64,000 nt of DNA from Sphaerotilus mobilis (GTDB lineage Bacteria; Pseudomonadota; Gammaproteobacteria; Burkholderiales; Burkholderiaceae_C), in the NCBI RefSeq assembly GCF_004216565.1, contig NZ_SGWV01000009.1, positions 62,001 through 126,000 of the forward strand. Direction: 5' to 3'. How positions within the stretch are numbered: position 1 is the stretch's first letter; every line of letters begins with the position of its first letter. Made by a program: the position numbers and the translations under genes. A model generated the notes under the pieces. The model had not been told where the DNA came from, searched no databases, and saw only the letters and a list, made by a program, of their open reading frames with translations. Below, one piece after another: positions 51,271-59,945 of the stretch.

Positions 51271-54200
51271 TCAGGGCAGCACGATGTCCGTCGCCGGCGT
51301 CGACCAGCCACCGTTGCCGATGCTGTTCTGCGCGCGGATCTGGAACTGCGCCGGACGGCCGGCGGCGGTCTGGCCCGGCTGGACCGTGTGCACCGACTGG
51401 TTGGCGATCGTGAACGACGCGCCGGTGCTGTTGGCCGCACCACCTGCCGCACCCAGGGCGGCCGTGGTCCAAGGACCCCAGTAGCGGGCATCGGTGGTCG
51501 GGTAACGGCAAGTCAGGGCGGAGGTGTTGGCGACCGCGCACATCCGGTACTGCACCGCGTAGACCGTGTTGCTGTTGGTCGCCTCTTCGGTCCAGTCCAG
51601 GATCACCGTGTCACGGTTGCGGTTGGTGCCAGTGGTGGCCATGCGGATGGCGTTGACCGTGCCCAGGGTGGGCGTGATCGTGCCAAACGCGTTGCCAGCA
51701 CCCGTGCTGCCCACCGTCACCGTCAGAGCAGCGCTCTGCGCGGAGGTCGCGGTCGGGTTGTTCAGACCACCGGAGCGCGCACGCACCGTGTACTCGTAGG
51801 TCTTGCCGAACACCGGCCAGAAGGCCGCCGTGTTGTCGGTGCCGTCGATGAAGCGACCGACCGTGCCGGTTCCCGCCGCGTTGGTGGTGTTGCGCGAACC
51901 GACCCAGATGGCCGGTGTGCCCGCCACCACGTCACGACGGTAGACGTCGAAGTTGCTTTCGCCGATCGCCGTGTCGGTCCAGTTCAGGGTGATGCGGGGA
52001 CGGGCGTTCTGGATGCCCGTGACGCCCAGCGACACCAGCTTGGTCGGAGCCGGCAGCGCGTTGGCCGGCGGCGACTCGATCGAGACCTCCGAAGACGCCG
52101 AACCGTTGGCACCGACGGCGGTGACGCGGAACTTCCACACCGTGCCCATCGGCAGGACCGAGCCAGCCGGCAGCGCAAAGCTGCTGGCGTTGGCCAGGGC
52201 AGTGCCCATCGACTCCCAGGCGCCGTTGTTGACCGAACGCTCAACCAGGTACTGGTACTCGGTCTGCGCCTGGTCGGCCCAACGGATCTCGGTCACCGGC
52301 GAATTGGCCGCGACGTTGTTGCCCAGCGGGGTCGTGCCGTTGCGCACGCTCAGCGTGGTCGGCGCCAACGGCACCGCCTCGTTGGCATGGAACACGATCG
52401 GACGCATGAAGTCGTTCTCTTCGTGGCCCAGGATGTGGCAGTGCCAGACGTATTCCCAGCCGAAGTTGAACGTCTCGTTGACGATCGCCTTCGGGGTGCC
52501 CGAGTTGGGGTCGATCTGCGTGAAGCCGAACGGCGAACCCAGGGGCTGCGACGGGTCCATCGGACGGATGCTGTTGGGCACGCCGAAGCCCGGCAGCGGC
52601 GGACGCTTGGCCCGCACGGCCACGATCACGTCCTCCAGCGGGTTCATCTTGATCGTCTCCTTCCAGCCGACTTCAGCCGGCGTGGGCGGGGAGATCCAGC
52701 CGTCCCAACCCACGCGGTTGATCAGCTGCACGTTCAGCAGGTGGAAGTGGACCGGGTGGGTGTCCACGCCGTTGTGCGTGATCTTCCAGATCTGGGTCTC
52801 GCCGTCGGAGAACTCCTCGGTCGGCGGGTCGATCATCGCCAGCGGGATGGTGGTCTGCGTCAGCGCGCTGGTGAACGGGATCTCGACGGCCAGGATGGCG
52901 TTCATGCGGCCGAAGGTCGGCTCGAACAGCTCGTGGATCGCCTTGGTCTTGACCAGGTTGCTGCCGGTGGCCAGGCCATTGTTGGCGGTGTCGACCGAGG
53001 CCGTCGCCTGACGGCCGCCGGCCGGCGGCGGGGCCACGACCGGGACGGTGCCTGCAGAGTAGCCCGTGCCATGGTTGACCATCGTGATGTCGAACAGGCT
53101 GCCGGTCGCGGTGGCCGTGGCCGCCGTGCCGCCAGCGGGTGCGACGCCGCCGTTGAAGTTGATCAGCACCTGGCTGAGGTCGGTGTAGCCACCGCCGCCA
53201 GCGCTGCCGAGGTCGGTGATGACACCGGCCGCGTCACGCACGATCGGGCCGCTCGGGTCCGGTGCCAGCAGCTTGACCTCGGAGACGTGGCCCGTCGACG
53301 TGGCGCGCGCCGTCGTCGTGGCACCGCCACCCTGGAAGCTGACGGTCGGGGCCGAGGCGTAGCCACGGCCCGGCTCGGTGATGGTCACGCCGATGACGCG
53401 GCCACCCGAGACCACAGCGGTGCCGAGGGCGCGCACGCCACCCGCCGTCGGGGTCGAGAAGGACACCACGGGAGCGCTGGTGTAGCCCGCGCCGCCGTTG
53501 GTGATGGTGACCTGGTCGACCGACAGACGGGCATCGGCCACGGCGCCGGAGCCGCCACCGGCCTGGGCCACGATCGACACCAGCGGGGCGATCGTGTAGC
53601 CCGAACCACCGTCGGTGACCTGGATGTCGCTGATCTTCAGCGTCGACTGGGCGATCGCACCGGACTCGGCACCGGCATCGGCATCCGTGAAGGTGATGAC
53701 CGGAGCGGTGACGTAGCCCGCGCCGATGTCGTCCACCTTGACGCTGTTGAAGCCGCCCAGGTTGGGGGTGCCCGGCACGTAGTTGAAGACCGGCTGCTTG
53801 AGCGAGCCCGTGTAGATGTCGGCGTAGTTGGCCGGGCCGGCAGCGGCGGTGGCGGCGATGCCCCACTGCTCGCCAAAGGCGACGTTGTAGGCCGCCTGAC
53901 CAACGACTGGACGTTCCTGCGACAGGGCGTAGGCCTTGGGCAGTTCGGTTTCGAGAGCGGCCACCTTGACGGCGTCCAGCGTGATGTCGCCAGCGACGCT
54001 GGTGACGGCCGGGTCGTTGGCCGCGCGCACCTTGATCATCATCATGGTGCGGGTGTTCGGGCCGTGACCGACCTTGGTGTTCTCCGCACCGCCTTCGGTC
54101 GACTGGTCGCCCACGTCGGTGAAGTAGTCGTTGCGCGGGTCACCGGCAGGCACCGGAGCGCCCGAATCGTTGTAGACGATCAGGGTCTTGCCGGCGTACT

Positions 54201-56262
54201 GCGAGAAGTCCACCACCACGTCGGCGCGTTCGGCGTTGCCGAGGTAGAGCGCGGTCGTGTCGACGTTCAGGACCGTGATGCGGCCCTTGTCCATGTTGTA
54301 GTTGATGGGCACCGGGTCGTACTTGGCGACGGCCGGCAGCAGGCCGCCTTCGCTGGCGATCTGGTAAATCGTCGGGCCCTGCGTGGTCGGATCGGGCACG
54401 CCGCCGGCACGGTTGTCGGTGGGCCAGAGTTCCGGATAGCAACCGGCGACCGAGCGGGTCTCGCCAGCGGGGCAGACGTTGGCGGCCTGGGCGGCCGGCA
54501 CCATCTTCACCTCGGTGTTGCGACCCTCGAAGGTTGCTGCGGCGGCGTCATCGGCCACGAACATGTTGACCGTGATGAAGCGGTCGTTCGAGGCGTTCAG
54601 GATCTTGAAGCGGTAGGTGGTCGGGTCGACGTCCAGCGTCGGGTAGGCCACGCCGTTGATCAGCGGGGTGTCCATCCAGGCTTCGGGCGTCGTGGTCACG
54701 TCGCCGTATTCGCCGGTGGGCAGGTCGTACATGGCGGGGAAGACCGGCCAGAACCACGGGCCCCAGTGCCAGCGGCCAACGGCGTTGAAGCCGTTGAGCT
54801 GGGCCTGGTCCTGCACCGTCTCATAGACGTGCGGGAACCACGAGTCGCTCTCCGAACCCCAGGCGCTGGCGTTCCACTTGGCGTCCTGCAGGGCGACGTC
54901 GGCCGGCACGAAGGTGCGGTCGGAGAAGACCAGCGGCAGCGTGCGCTCGGCCGGCGGCAGGACCTTCTGGAGGGTGGTGGTGCCCACGGTGCCGCCACTG
55001 ACCAGGGCGTCATCGACCTCGTCGCCGAGCATGTAGACCGAGGCCATGCCCGAATACACGTTCAGGCGGGTGATGCCGATCGTGTGGTCGTGGTACCAGA
55101 GCATCCGGCCGGACTGGCCGTTCGGGAAGTAGTAGGTCATCGCGCCGGGGCCCGGATCGGGCATGTCGGGCACGTTGGCGGCGCTGGCGCCACGCAGGAA
55201 GGCCGGCAGGTACTGCGCGTCGATGTTCTGCTCGATCAGCGTGGCGGCGGTGGAGCCGGCCGGGCGCGGCAGGGACTCGCCCAGCGGGGTGATCCACTGG
55301 TGCGGGGTGCCGTCGCTGATCCACGGCGTGTCGCCGCCGTGCAGGTGGATGTTGGTACGGTTCTGGGTGAACTCGGTGAAGCCGTCCGGGCCCAGACCGG
55401 CGTGCGCGATCGACTTGTCGACCGGCAGGAACAGGTCGCCGTTGCGCTTGAGCACGACGGTCTTGCCATCGGGGCCGGTGGTGGTCTCGGCGCGGCCGGC
55501 GGGCATCAGGTTGACGAACTTGACGCGCGTCGGGGTGCCCTTGCGGGCCTGGATCACCGGGCCGTACATGTGCGGTTGCTCGACGGCCAGGGCCGGCACC
55601 ATCGCGCGGCTGCCGTCGGCGTTGAAGACCAGGAAGCCCTTGGCGTCGGTGGCCTGGATCAGGATGGCGCCGCCGTCCGGATAGGTCAGCGGGAAGGACT
55701 TGCTGCCCGCGATCGCGGTGCGGCCGTTGCTGGCCTCATGGTCGATCTGGACGTAGCCACGCAGCGTGGTCGGGTTCTTCAGGTCCGAGTGCAGCTTCTG
55801 CTTGAACTCGACCACCGCGATCTCGTAGTAGTCGTCGCTGCCGGCCAGGCCGGTCTGCGGGTTGACCCACTTGGCCGGCTTGGCCACCGGCAGCGTGCGC
55901 TTGGTGACGCCGTCGGCCATGGTCTGCTCGATGCCCGGCAGGGGCAGCGGGTCGATGAACTTGCGCAGCGCGCGGCCGGTGTCGAGCGCGGTGTTGCCGG
56001 TCAGCTTGCCGTTGCTGAACAGCGTGGCGGCTTCGGCCACCGACTCCGGCGTCTGCGACTCGCGGTCGCCACGCGGGCTGTGTGCAAAGTGCGAACGCAC
56101 GGCCATGTAGTTGCCATTGACGTCCTGGCTTTCGCCGAAACCGACGCCGGCATACAGCGGTGCTGCTGCCATGGCGGTCATCGCCATCAGCGTGGCACGC
56201 ACGCTGGTGGAAAGAACAAAGGTTTGGGCGACCGACTTCTTCGCCTGCTTGATGTTTGCCAT
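51271..56262 (-). CDS. mofA: MofA-type giant multicopper oxidase (manganese-oxidising factor)
   Basis: A 1663-residue exported protein, close to the size of L. discophora MofA (about 174 kDa). All four copper-binding segments are present: HLHGGDTPW (about 306), WYHDHTIG (about 391), HPVHFHLLNVQ (about 1169) and WHCHILGHEENDFM (about 1276, type 1 site with Met). Between the second and third, at about 840-1075, lie tandem GGxGYxxAPxVxF repeats. Residues from about 1290 on are fibronectin-III-like domains. ATG 56262 follows a G-rich box; an earlier frame to 56334 lacks homology. MofA is linked to Mn(II) oxidation in Leptothrix, but direct proof of activity is limited. Confidence 0.93.
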   Translation of the reverse strand: MANIKQAKKSVAQTFVLSTSVRATLMAMTAMAAAPLYAGVGFGESQDVNGNYMAVRSHFAHSPRGDRESQTPESVAEAATLFSNGKLTGNTALDTGRALRKFIDPLPLPGIEQTMADGVTKRTLPVAKPAKWVNPQTGLAGSDDYYEIAVVEFKQKLHSDLKNPTTLRGYVQIDHEASNGRTAIAGSKSFPLTYPDGGAILIQATDAKGFLVFNADGSRAMVPALAVEQPHMYGPVIQARKGTPTRVKFVNLMPAGRAETTTGPDGKTVVLKRNGDLFLPVDKSIAHAGLGPDGFTEFTQNRTNIHLHGGDTPWISDGTPHQWITPLGESLPRPAGSTAATLIEQNIDAQYLPAFLRGASAANVPDMPDPGPGAMTYYFPNGQSGRMLWYHDHTIGITRLNVYSGMASVYMLGDEVDDALVSGGTVGTTTLQKVLPPAERTLPLVFSDRTFVPADVALQDAKWNASAWGSESDSWFPHVYETVQDQAQLNGFNAVGRWHWGPWFWPVFPAMYDLPTGEYGDVTTTPEAWMDTPLINGVAYPTLDVDPTTYRFKILNASNDRFITVNMFVADDAAAATFEGRNTEVKMVPAAQAANVCPAGETRSVAGCYPELWPTDNRAGGVPDPTTQGPTIYQIASEGGLLPAVAKYDPVPINYNMDKGRITVLNVDTTALYLGNAERADVVVDFSQYAGKTLIVYNDSGAPVPAGDPRNDYFTDVGDQSTEGGAENTKVGHGPNTRTMMMIKVRAANDPAVTSVAGDITLDAVKVAALETELPKAYALSQERPVVGQAAYNVAFGEQWGIAATAAAGPANYADIYTGSLKQPVFNYVPGTPNLGGFNSVKVDDIGAGYVTAPVITFTDADAGAESGAIAQSTLKISDIQVTDGGSGYTIAPLVSIVAQAGGGSGAVADARLSVDQVTITNGGAGYTSAPVVSFSTPTAGGVRALGTAVVSGGRVIGVTITEPGRGYASAPTVSFQGGGATTTARATSTGHVSEVKLLAPDPSGPIVRDAAGVITDLGSAGGGGYTDLSQVLINFNGGVAPAGGTAATATATGSLFDITMVNHGTGYSAGTVPVVAPPPAGGRQATASVDTANNGLATGSNLVKTKAIHELFEPTFGRMNAILAVEIPFTSALTQTTIPLAMIDPPTEEFSDGETQIWKITHNGVDTHPVHFHLLNVQLINRVGWDGWISPPTPAEVGWKETIKMNPLEDVIVAVRAKRPPLPGFGVPNSIRPMDPSQPLGSPFGFTQIDPNSGTPKAIVNETFNFGWEYVWHCHILGHEENDFMRPIVFHANEAVPLAPTTLSVRNGTTPLGNNVAANSPVTEIRWADQAQTEYQYLVERSVNNGAWESMGTALANASSFALPAGSVLPMGTVWKFRVTAVGANGSASSEVSIESPPANALPAPTKLVSLGVTGIQNARPRITLNWTDTAIGESNFDVYRRDVVAGTPAIWVGSRNTTNAAGTGTVGRFIDGTDNTAAFWPVFGKTYEYTVRARSGGLNNPTATSAQSAALTVTVGSTGAGNAFGTITPTLGTVNAIRMATTGTNRNRDTVILDWTEEATNSNTVYAVQYRMCAVANTSALTCRYPTTDARYWGPWTTAALGAAGGAANSTGASFTIANQSVHTVQPGQTAAGRPAQFQIRAQNSIGNGGWSTPATDIVLP

Positions 56263-56950
56263 TGGACCCCCCGCTCGTCGCGGTTGAATGCGCCCGAAGA
56301 CGCTGATAGACCGTGTATCCCCCGGATCCGGCACATACCCACCTTGGTCCGGCGTCAGGCAAAGGCATGCCCGACCGCCCCGTGGTGCGGCTTGTTCCTG
56401 ATGCGGCGTGATGCCTTCTTGCTTTGGTTTTGAAGGCGTGAACGGATACTAAGGAAAACTTCCGACAACTGGCACCCCCCTGTCGACAACGTCGTCGGAG
56501 GCGCCCGCTGGGGCGGCTCGATACCCACCCTTTAAGACTTCCAAAAGAATGGGCGTGTATGCGCGCAGATATTCCGTCGCCAGCGAACCTGACGTGATCA
56601 TTAAATCGGACCCCGAAAACCCCGGAACGCCCGCCGAGCAACCACTCATCACTTGACAGACCTGGTATCGATGGCCAATTTCGCTTGGCGCGCACCCATT
56701 TGGGGATCGATATTCCCGAGTTGTTTGCAAGGGGTTAATGTTCGAGTAAGCGGATTTGGCCGGGACGATCCGTGAACAAGCGCACGAATGCCCCCATACC
56801 CAAATCGGGCATGAACCCCGATAGGCGAGAAGTGTGAAGTTTTCCTACCCGAATCGACCCCCGATTCGAGGGACGGGCGGGAACGGACCGCCGAGCTGCG
56901 GCCCGCCGCACCCGCGGGGCGGCGCCCACCGCTGCGCCGAGGTCCCGCTG
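56263..56950. promoter_or_regulatory. long non-coding region upstream of mofA
   Basis: About 690 bp without a gene, less GC-rich than its surroundings. It holds an 11-bp inverted pair AGGAAAACTTC (56452-56462) and GAAGTTTTCCT (56836-56846), two copies of GATATTCC (56568 and 56709) and a compact palindrome CGAATCG-acccc-CGATTCG (56850-56868). It must contain the mof promoter. No known riboswitch or regulator site is clear. Confidence 0.55.
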
Positions 56951-56951
56951 C

Positions 56952-56988
56952 CATAATCCGATCCGCCCGCGCGAGCGCGGGCTTTTTT
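56952..56988 (+). promoter_or_regulatory. secB promoter element and terminator-like leader hairpin
   Basis: CATAAT (56952-56957) is a likely -10. Right after the expected start of transcription, GCCCGCGC-GA-GCGCGGGC (56965-56982) is followed by six T, an intrinsic-terminator shape, 35 bp before the secB ATG. It may attenuate secB or end readthrough. Confidence 0.6.
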
Positions 56989-57023
56989 GCGACCTCCGCG
57001 CCCACCCGAACGAGACACACACC

Positions 57024-57479
57024 ATGGCCGACGAACAAGCCGCAGCGGGCGAAGCGCCCGTCTTCCAGATCCAGCGCGTCTACCTCAAGGACCTGTCGCT
57101 CGAACAGCCCAACTCGCCGCAGATCCTGGTCGAACAGGGCCAGCCCAACGTCGACATCAACCTGCAGGTCGAGGTCGCCCCGATCGCCGAAGGCATGTTC
57201 GAGGTCGCCGTCACCGCCACCGTGACGACCACCCTGGGCGAGCGCACGCTGTTCCTGTGCGAGGCCAAGGAAGCCGGCATCTTCGAGATCCGCAACATCG
57301 AGCCCGAGCAGATGCAGCCCATCCTGGGCATCGCCTGCCCCGGCATCGTCTATCCCTACCTGCGTGCCGTCGTGGCCGACGTCATCAGCCGCGCCGGCTT
57401 CCCGCCGGTGCACCTGGCCGAAGTCAACTTCCAGGCCATGTACGAGGCCCAGCAGGGCCAGGTCGCCGGCAACGCCTGA
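57024..57479 (+). CDS. secB: SecB protein-export chaperone
   Basis: A 151-residue cytoplasmic chaperone that keeps Sec substrates unfolded. Clear family segments are [54 protein letters not shown] and [27 protein letters not shown]. Length is normal. It starts the conserved secB-gpsA-trmL neighbourhood. In many Burkholderiales grxC lies just upstream; here the mof region takes that place. Confidence 0.97.
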   Translation: MADEQAAAGEAPVFQIQRVYLKDLSLEQPNSPQILVEQGQPNVDINLQVEVAPIAEGMFEVAVTATVTTTLGERTLFLCEAKEAGIFEIRNIEPEQMQPILGIACPGIVYPYLRAVVADVISRAGFPPVHLAEVNFQAMYEAQQGQVAGNA

Positions 57480-57542
57480 TGCCGCGACGGCGGTGGCGCC
57501 CGGCCACCGCCTTCTCTCCCAACACCCGAGACGTCACGCAGC

Positions 57543-58532
57543 ATGCAGATCACCGTGCTCGGCGCCGGTGCCTGGGGCACGGCGCTGGCCGCCCAGGCCG
57601 CCCGCCACCACCCCACGCTGCTGTGGGGCCGTGACGCCGATCAAGTCGCGACGATGGCCCGCGAGCGGGTCAACCCGCGCTACCTGCCGGACGTCGCGTT
57701 GCCCGCATCGCTGACCTACGGCGCGGACCTGGATGCCGCACTGGCCCACGCCGGCCGCCACGGCACCGACGGTCTGGTGATCGTCGCCACGCCGATGGCC
57801 GGCCTGCGCGGCATGCTGGCGGGCATCCCAGCCCATCTGCCGACCTTGTGGCTCAGCAAGGGCTTCGAGGCCGGCACCGGCCGACTCGGCCACGAGATCG
57901 CCCGCGAGGTCGCGCCCGGGCTGCGCTGCGGCGTGCTGTCGGGTCCGAGCTTCGCGCTCGAGGTCGCCCGCCAGCAACCGACCGCGCTGGTCGCCGCCAG
58001 CCACGACGAGACCCTGCGCGACGCCGCCATCGCGGCCCTGCACGGCGGCAGCCTGCGGGTCTATGGCTCGGACGACCCCATCGGCGTCGAGGTCGGGGGT
58101 GCTGTCAAGAACGTGCTGGCGATCGCCACCGGCATCGCCGACGGCATGGACCTGGGCCTGAACGCGCGTGCCGCGCTGATCACACGAGGCCTGGCCGAAA
58201 TGACCCGGCTGGGCCTGGCCCTGGGCGCGCGGGCCGAAACCTTCATGGGCCTGTCCGGCCTGGGCGACCTGGTGCTGACCGCCACGGGCGACCTGTCACG
58301 CAACCGCCGAGTTGGCCTGTTGCTGGCGCAAGACCGGACCCTGGCCGAGATCCTGGCCACGCTGGGCCATGTCGCCGAGGGCGTCTACAGCGCCCACACC
58401 GTGCTTGACCGGGCGCAGCAGTGTGGCGTCGACATGCCGATCACGGCGGCCGTTGTCGCGGTGTTGCAAGGCCGGATGTCGCCGCGCGCGGCGGTCGGCC
58501 TGCTGATGCAGCGCGAGGCGCGCAATGAGTGA
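57543..58532 (+). CDS. gpsA: glycerol-3-phosphate dehydrogenase [NAD(P)+]
   Basis: A 329-residue enzyme making sn-glycerol-3-phosphate for phospholipids. The N-terminal nucleotide-binding motif is [29 protein letters not shown] and the catalytic Lys in [17 protein letters not shown] are present, with [18 protein letters not shown] near the end. It follows secB by 63 bp. It converges with trmL, and their stops are joined by a hairpin. Confidence 0.97.
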   Translation: MQITVLGAGAWGTALAAQAARHHPTLLWGRDADQVATMARERVNPRYLPDVALPASLTYGADLDAALAHAGRHGTDGLVIVATPMAGLRGMLAGIPAHLPTLWLSKGFEAGTGRLGHEIAREVAPGLRCGVLSGPSFALEVARQQPTALVAASHDETLRDAAIAALHGGSLRVYGSDDPIGVEVGGAVKNVLAIATGIADGMDLGLNARAALITRGLAEMTRLGLALGARAETFMGLSGLGDLVLTATGDLSRNRRVGLLLAQDRTLAEILATLGHVAEGVYSAHTVLDRAQQCGVDMPITAAVVAVLQGRMSPRAAVGLLMQREARNE

Positions 58533-58543
58533 CGGGCCCGCAG

Positions 58544-58572
58544 CGCAGGACGCGGTTCAGGCCGCGCCTGCG
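58544..58572. terminator. hairpin between convergent gpsA and trmL
   Basis: CGCAGG-a-CGCGG (58544-58555) pairs with CCGCG-CCTGCG (58562-58572) with a single bulged A and a 6-nt loop that contains part of the trmL stop codon. Confidence 0.55.
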
Positions 58573-59027
58573 TAGCCGTGCTGGCGCCAGGCCTCGAACA
58601 CCGTCACCGCCACCGCATTGCTCAGGTTGAGGCTGCGCTGGCCCGATCGCATCGGCAAGCGCACGCGCTGCGACGGCTCGAAGCGATCGCGGATGCCCTC
58701 GGGCAAGCCGGCGGTCTCGCAGCCGAACACCAACCATGCACCGACCGGCCAGCGCAGTTCGCCGAAAGGCCGGCTGCCGCGCGTCGTGAAGGCGTACATC
58801 GCCGCCGGATCGGGCGACTCGGCGCGCAGGAAGGCGTCCCAGTCGGCGTGGCGACGCACCGGGGCGTGCTCGTGGTAGTCCAGCCCGGCACGCTTGAGCA
58901 GCTTGTCGTCCATCGAGAAGCCGAGCGGCTCGATCAGGTGCAGCGTGCACCCCGTGTTGGCCGCCAGCCGGATCACGTTGCCGGTGTTGGGCGGGATCTC
59001 GGGGTGGACCAAGACGATGTGGAACAT
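58557..59027 (-). CDS. trmL: tRNA (cytidine/uridine-34-2'-O)-methyltransferase
   Basis: A 156-residue SPOUT methyltransferase. Trefoil-knot motifs are HPEIPPNTGNVIRLAANTGC, VFGCETAGLPEGI and LPMRSGQRSLNLSNAVAVTVFEAWRQ. It methylates the wobble position of leucine tRNAs. The ATG 59027 start (MFHIVLVHPEIPPNTGN) is exact for the family. Confidence 0.96.
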   Translation of the reverse strand: MFHIVLVHPEIPPNTGNVIRLAANTGCTLHLIEPLGFSMDDKLLKRAGLDYHEHAPVRRHADWDAFLRAESPDPAAMYAFTTRGSRPFGELRWPVGAWLVFGCETAGLPEGIRDRFEPSQRVRLPMRSGQRSLNLSNAVAVTVFEAWRQHGYAGAA

Positions 59028-59047
59028 GGGCGGGCAGGACGTCAAGC

Positions 59048-59917
59048 TCAGGACGGCGCGCAGTATGCCGAGCCGATCCGGCCGCCGTCGGCCGGCGTGC
59101 GGGCCAGCGCCCAGACCGTGACACAACGGACGCCCGAACGCTTGAGCACGCGGGCGCATTCGGCCAGCGTCGCGCCGGTCGTCATGACGTCGTCGACCAG
59201 CACGACATGCACGCCGGCCAGCGCGGACCGGGCCGAGGCGGGCACGGCGTAGGCGCCGTGCACCTGGCGGCGGCGCGCCTCGCCGCTCAGTTCGGCCTGG
59301 TGGGCACCGCCAACGAGGCGCTCGATCAGGTCATCGCGCACCGGCAGTCCCAGCGCCGGGCCAAGCCGGCGTGCCAGTTCCCAGGCCTGGTTGTAGCCCC
59401 GCTCGCGCCAGCGTTCGGCGGTCAGCGGGACCGGCAGAAGCAGGGTCGGCGGGTCCCGGTCAGGCGTCGCAGCCCGGTGGTAGGCCTGCAGCATCAGCCC
59501 GGCCAATGGCCGGGCCAGCTCGGCCGCCGCGTGGAACTTGAACGCAGCAATCAGGCGATCCCACGGCATGCCGTAGTCAAGCGCCGCCCAGGCGGCGTCG
59601 AAGGCCGGCGGCTGACGCCGGCAGTCGGCACACAGCGGCTCGGCCGGCCGACCGGCGTCACGGGCTTCCTGAAGATGCCGCGCAAGGCCCGCCGGCAGAC
59701 CGATCGCGCAGCGTGCACACCGCCAGCGCGGCGCCGCGAAGGCGGCCTGGCAGTCGGCGCAGATCACGTCGGACGACCAAGCGTCGCAGACCTGGCACTG
59801 GCTGCGCCAAACGCCGGAGCAGGCCGACAAGCCTGCCCGCCACCACCCCTTCGCAGTCGACCGGACGGCCGGAACACGCGATGGAATCGGGCCTGTCGGC
59901 AAGGGCGGGTGTGACAT
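59048..59917 (-). CDS. comF: ComF-family phosphoribosyltransferase-like protein
   Basis: A 289-residue protein with N-terminal zinc-type Cys clusters (CQVCDAW, CADC, CARC, CADC), LDYGMPWDRLIAAFKFHAAAELA, and the phosphoribosyltransferase loop HVVLVDDVMTTGATLAEC. ComF proteins take part in DNA uptake/recombination. The ATG at 59917 is only 28 bp from the divergent methyltransferase start; a later start is possible because the first 30 residues are poorly conserved. A longer frame to 60358 overlaps that gene and is rejected. Confidence 0.9.
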   Translation of the reverse strand: MSHPPLPTGPIPSRVPAVRSTAKGWWRAGLSACSGVWRSQCQVCDAWSSDVICADCQAAFAAPRWRCARCAIGLPAGLARHLQEARDAGRPAEPLCADCRRQPPAFDAAWAALDYGMPWDRLIAAFKFHAAAELARPLAGLMLQAYHRAATPDRDPPTLLLPVPLTAERWRERGYNQAWELARRLGPALGLPVRDDLIERLVGGAHQAELSGEARRRQVHGAYAVPASARSALAGVHVVLVDDVMTTGATLAECARVLKRSGVRCVTVWALARTPADGGRIGSAYCAPS

Positions 59918-59945
59918 GGGCGGGTCACTATACTGCCGCGCCACC

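Noticed and set aside
56653-56690. TTGACA (56653-56658) as a plus-strand promoter
   Set aside because: The -10 at the correct spacing is poor and no plus-strand gene follows until secB, which has a closer candidate.
56263-56700. Manganese riboswitch (yybP-ykoY type) in the mofA leader
   Set aside because: I looked for the conserved core on the minus strand and did not see it. The region has hairpins but no matching loop sequences.
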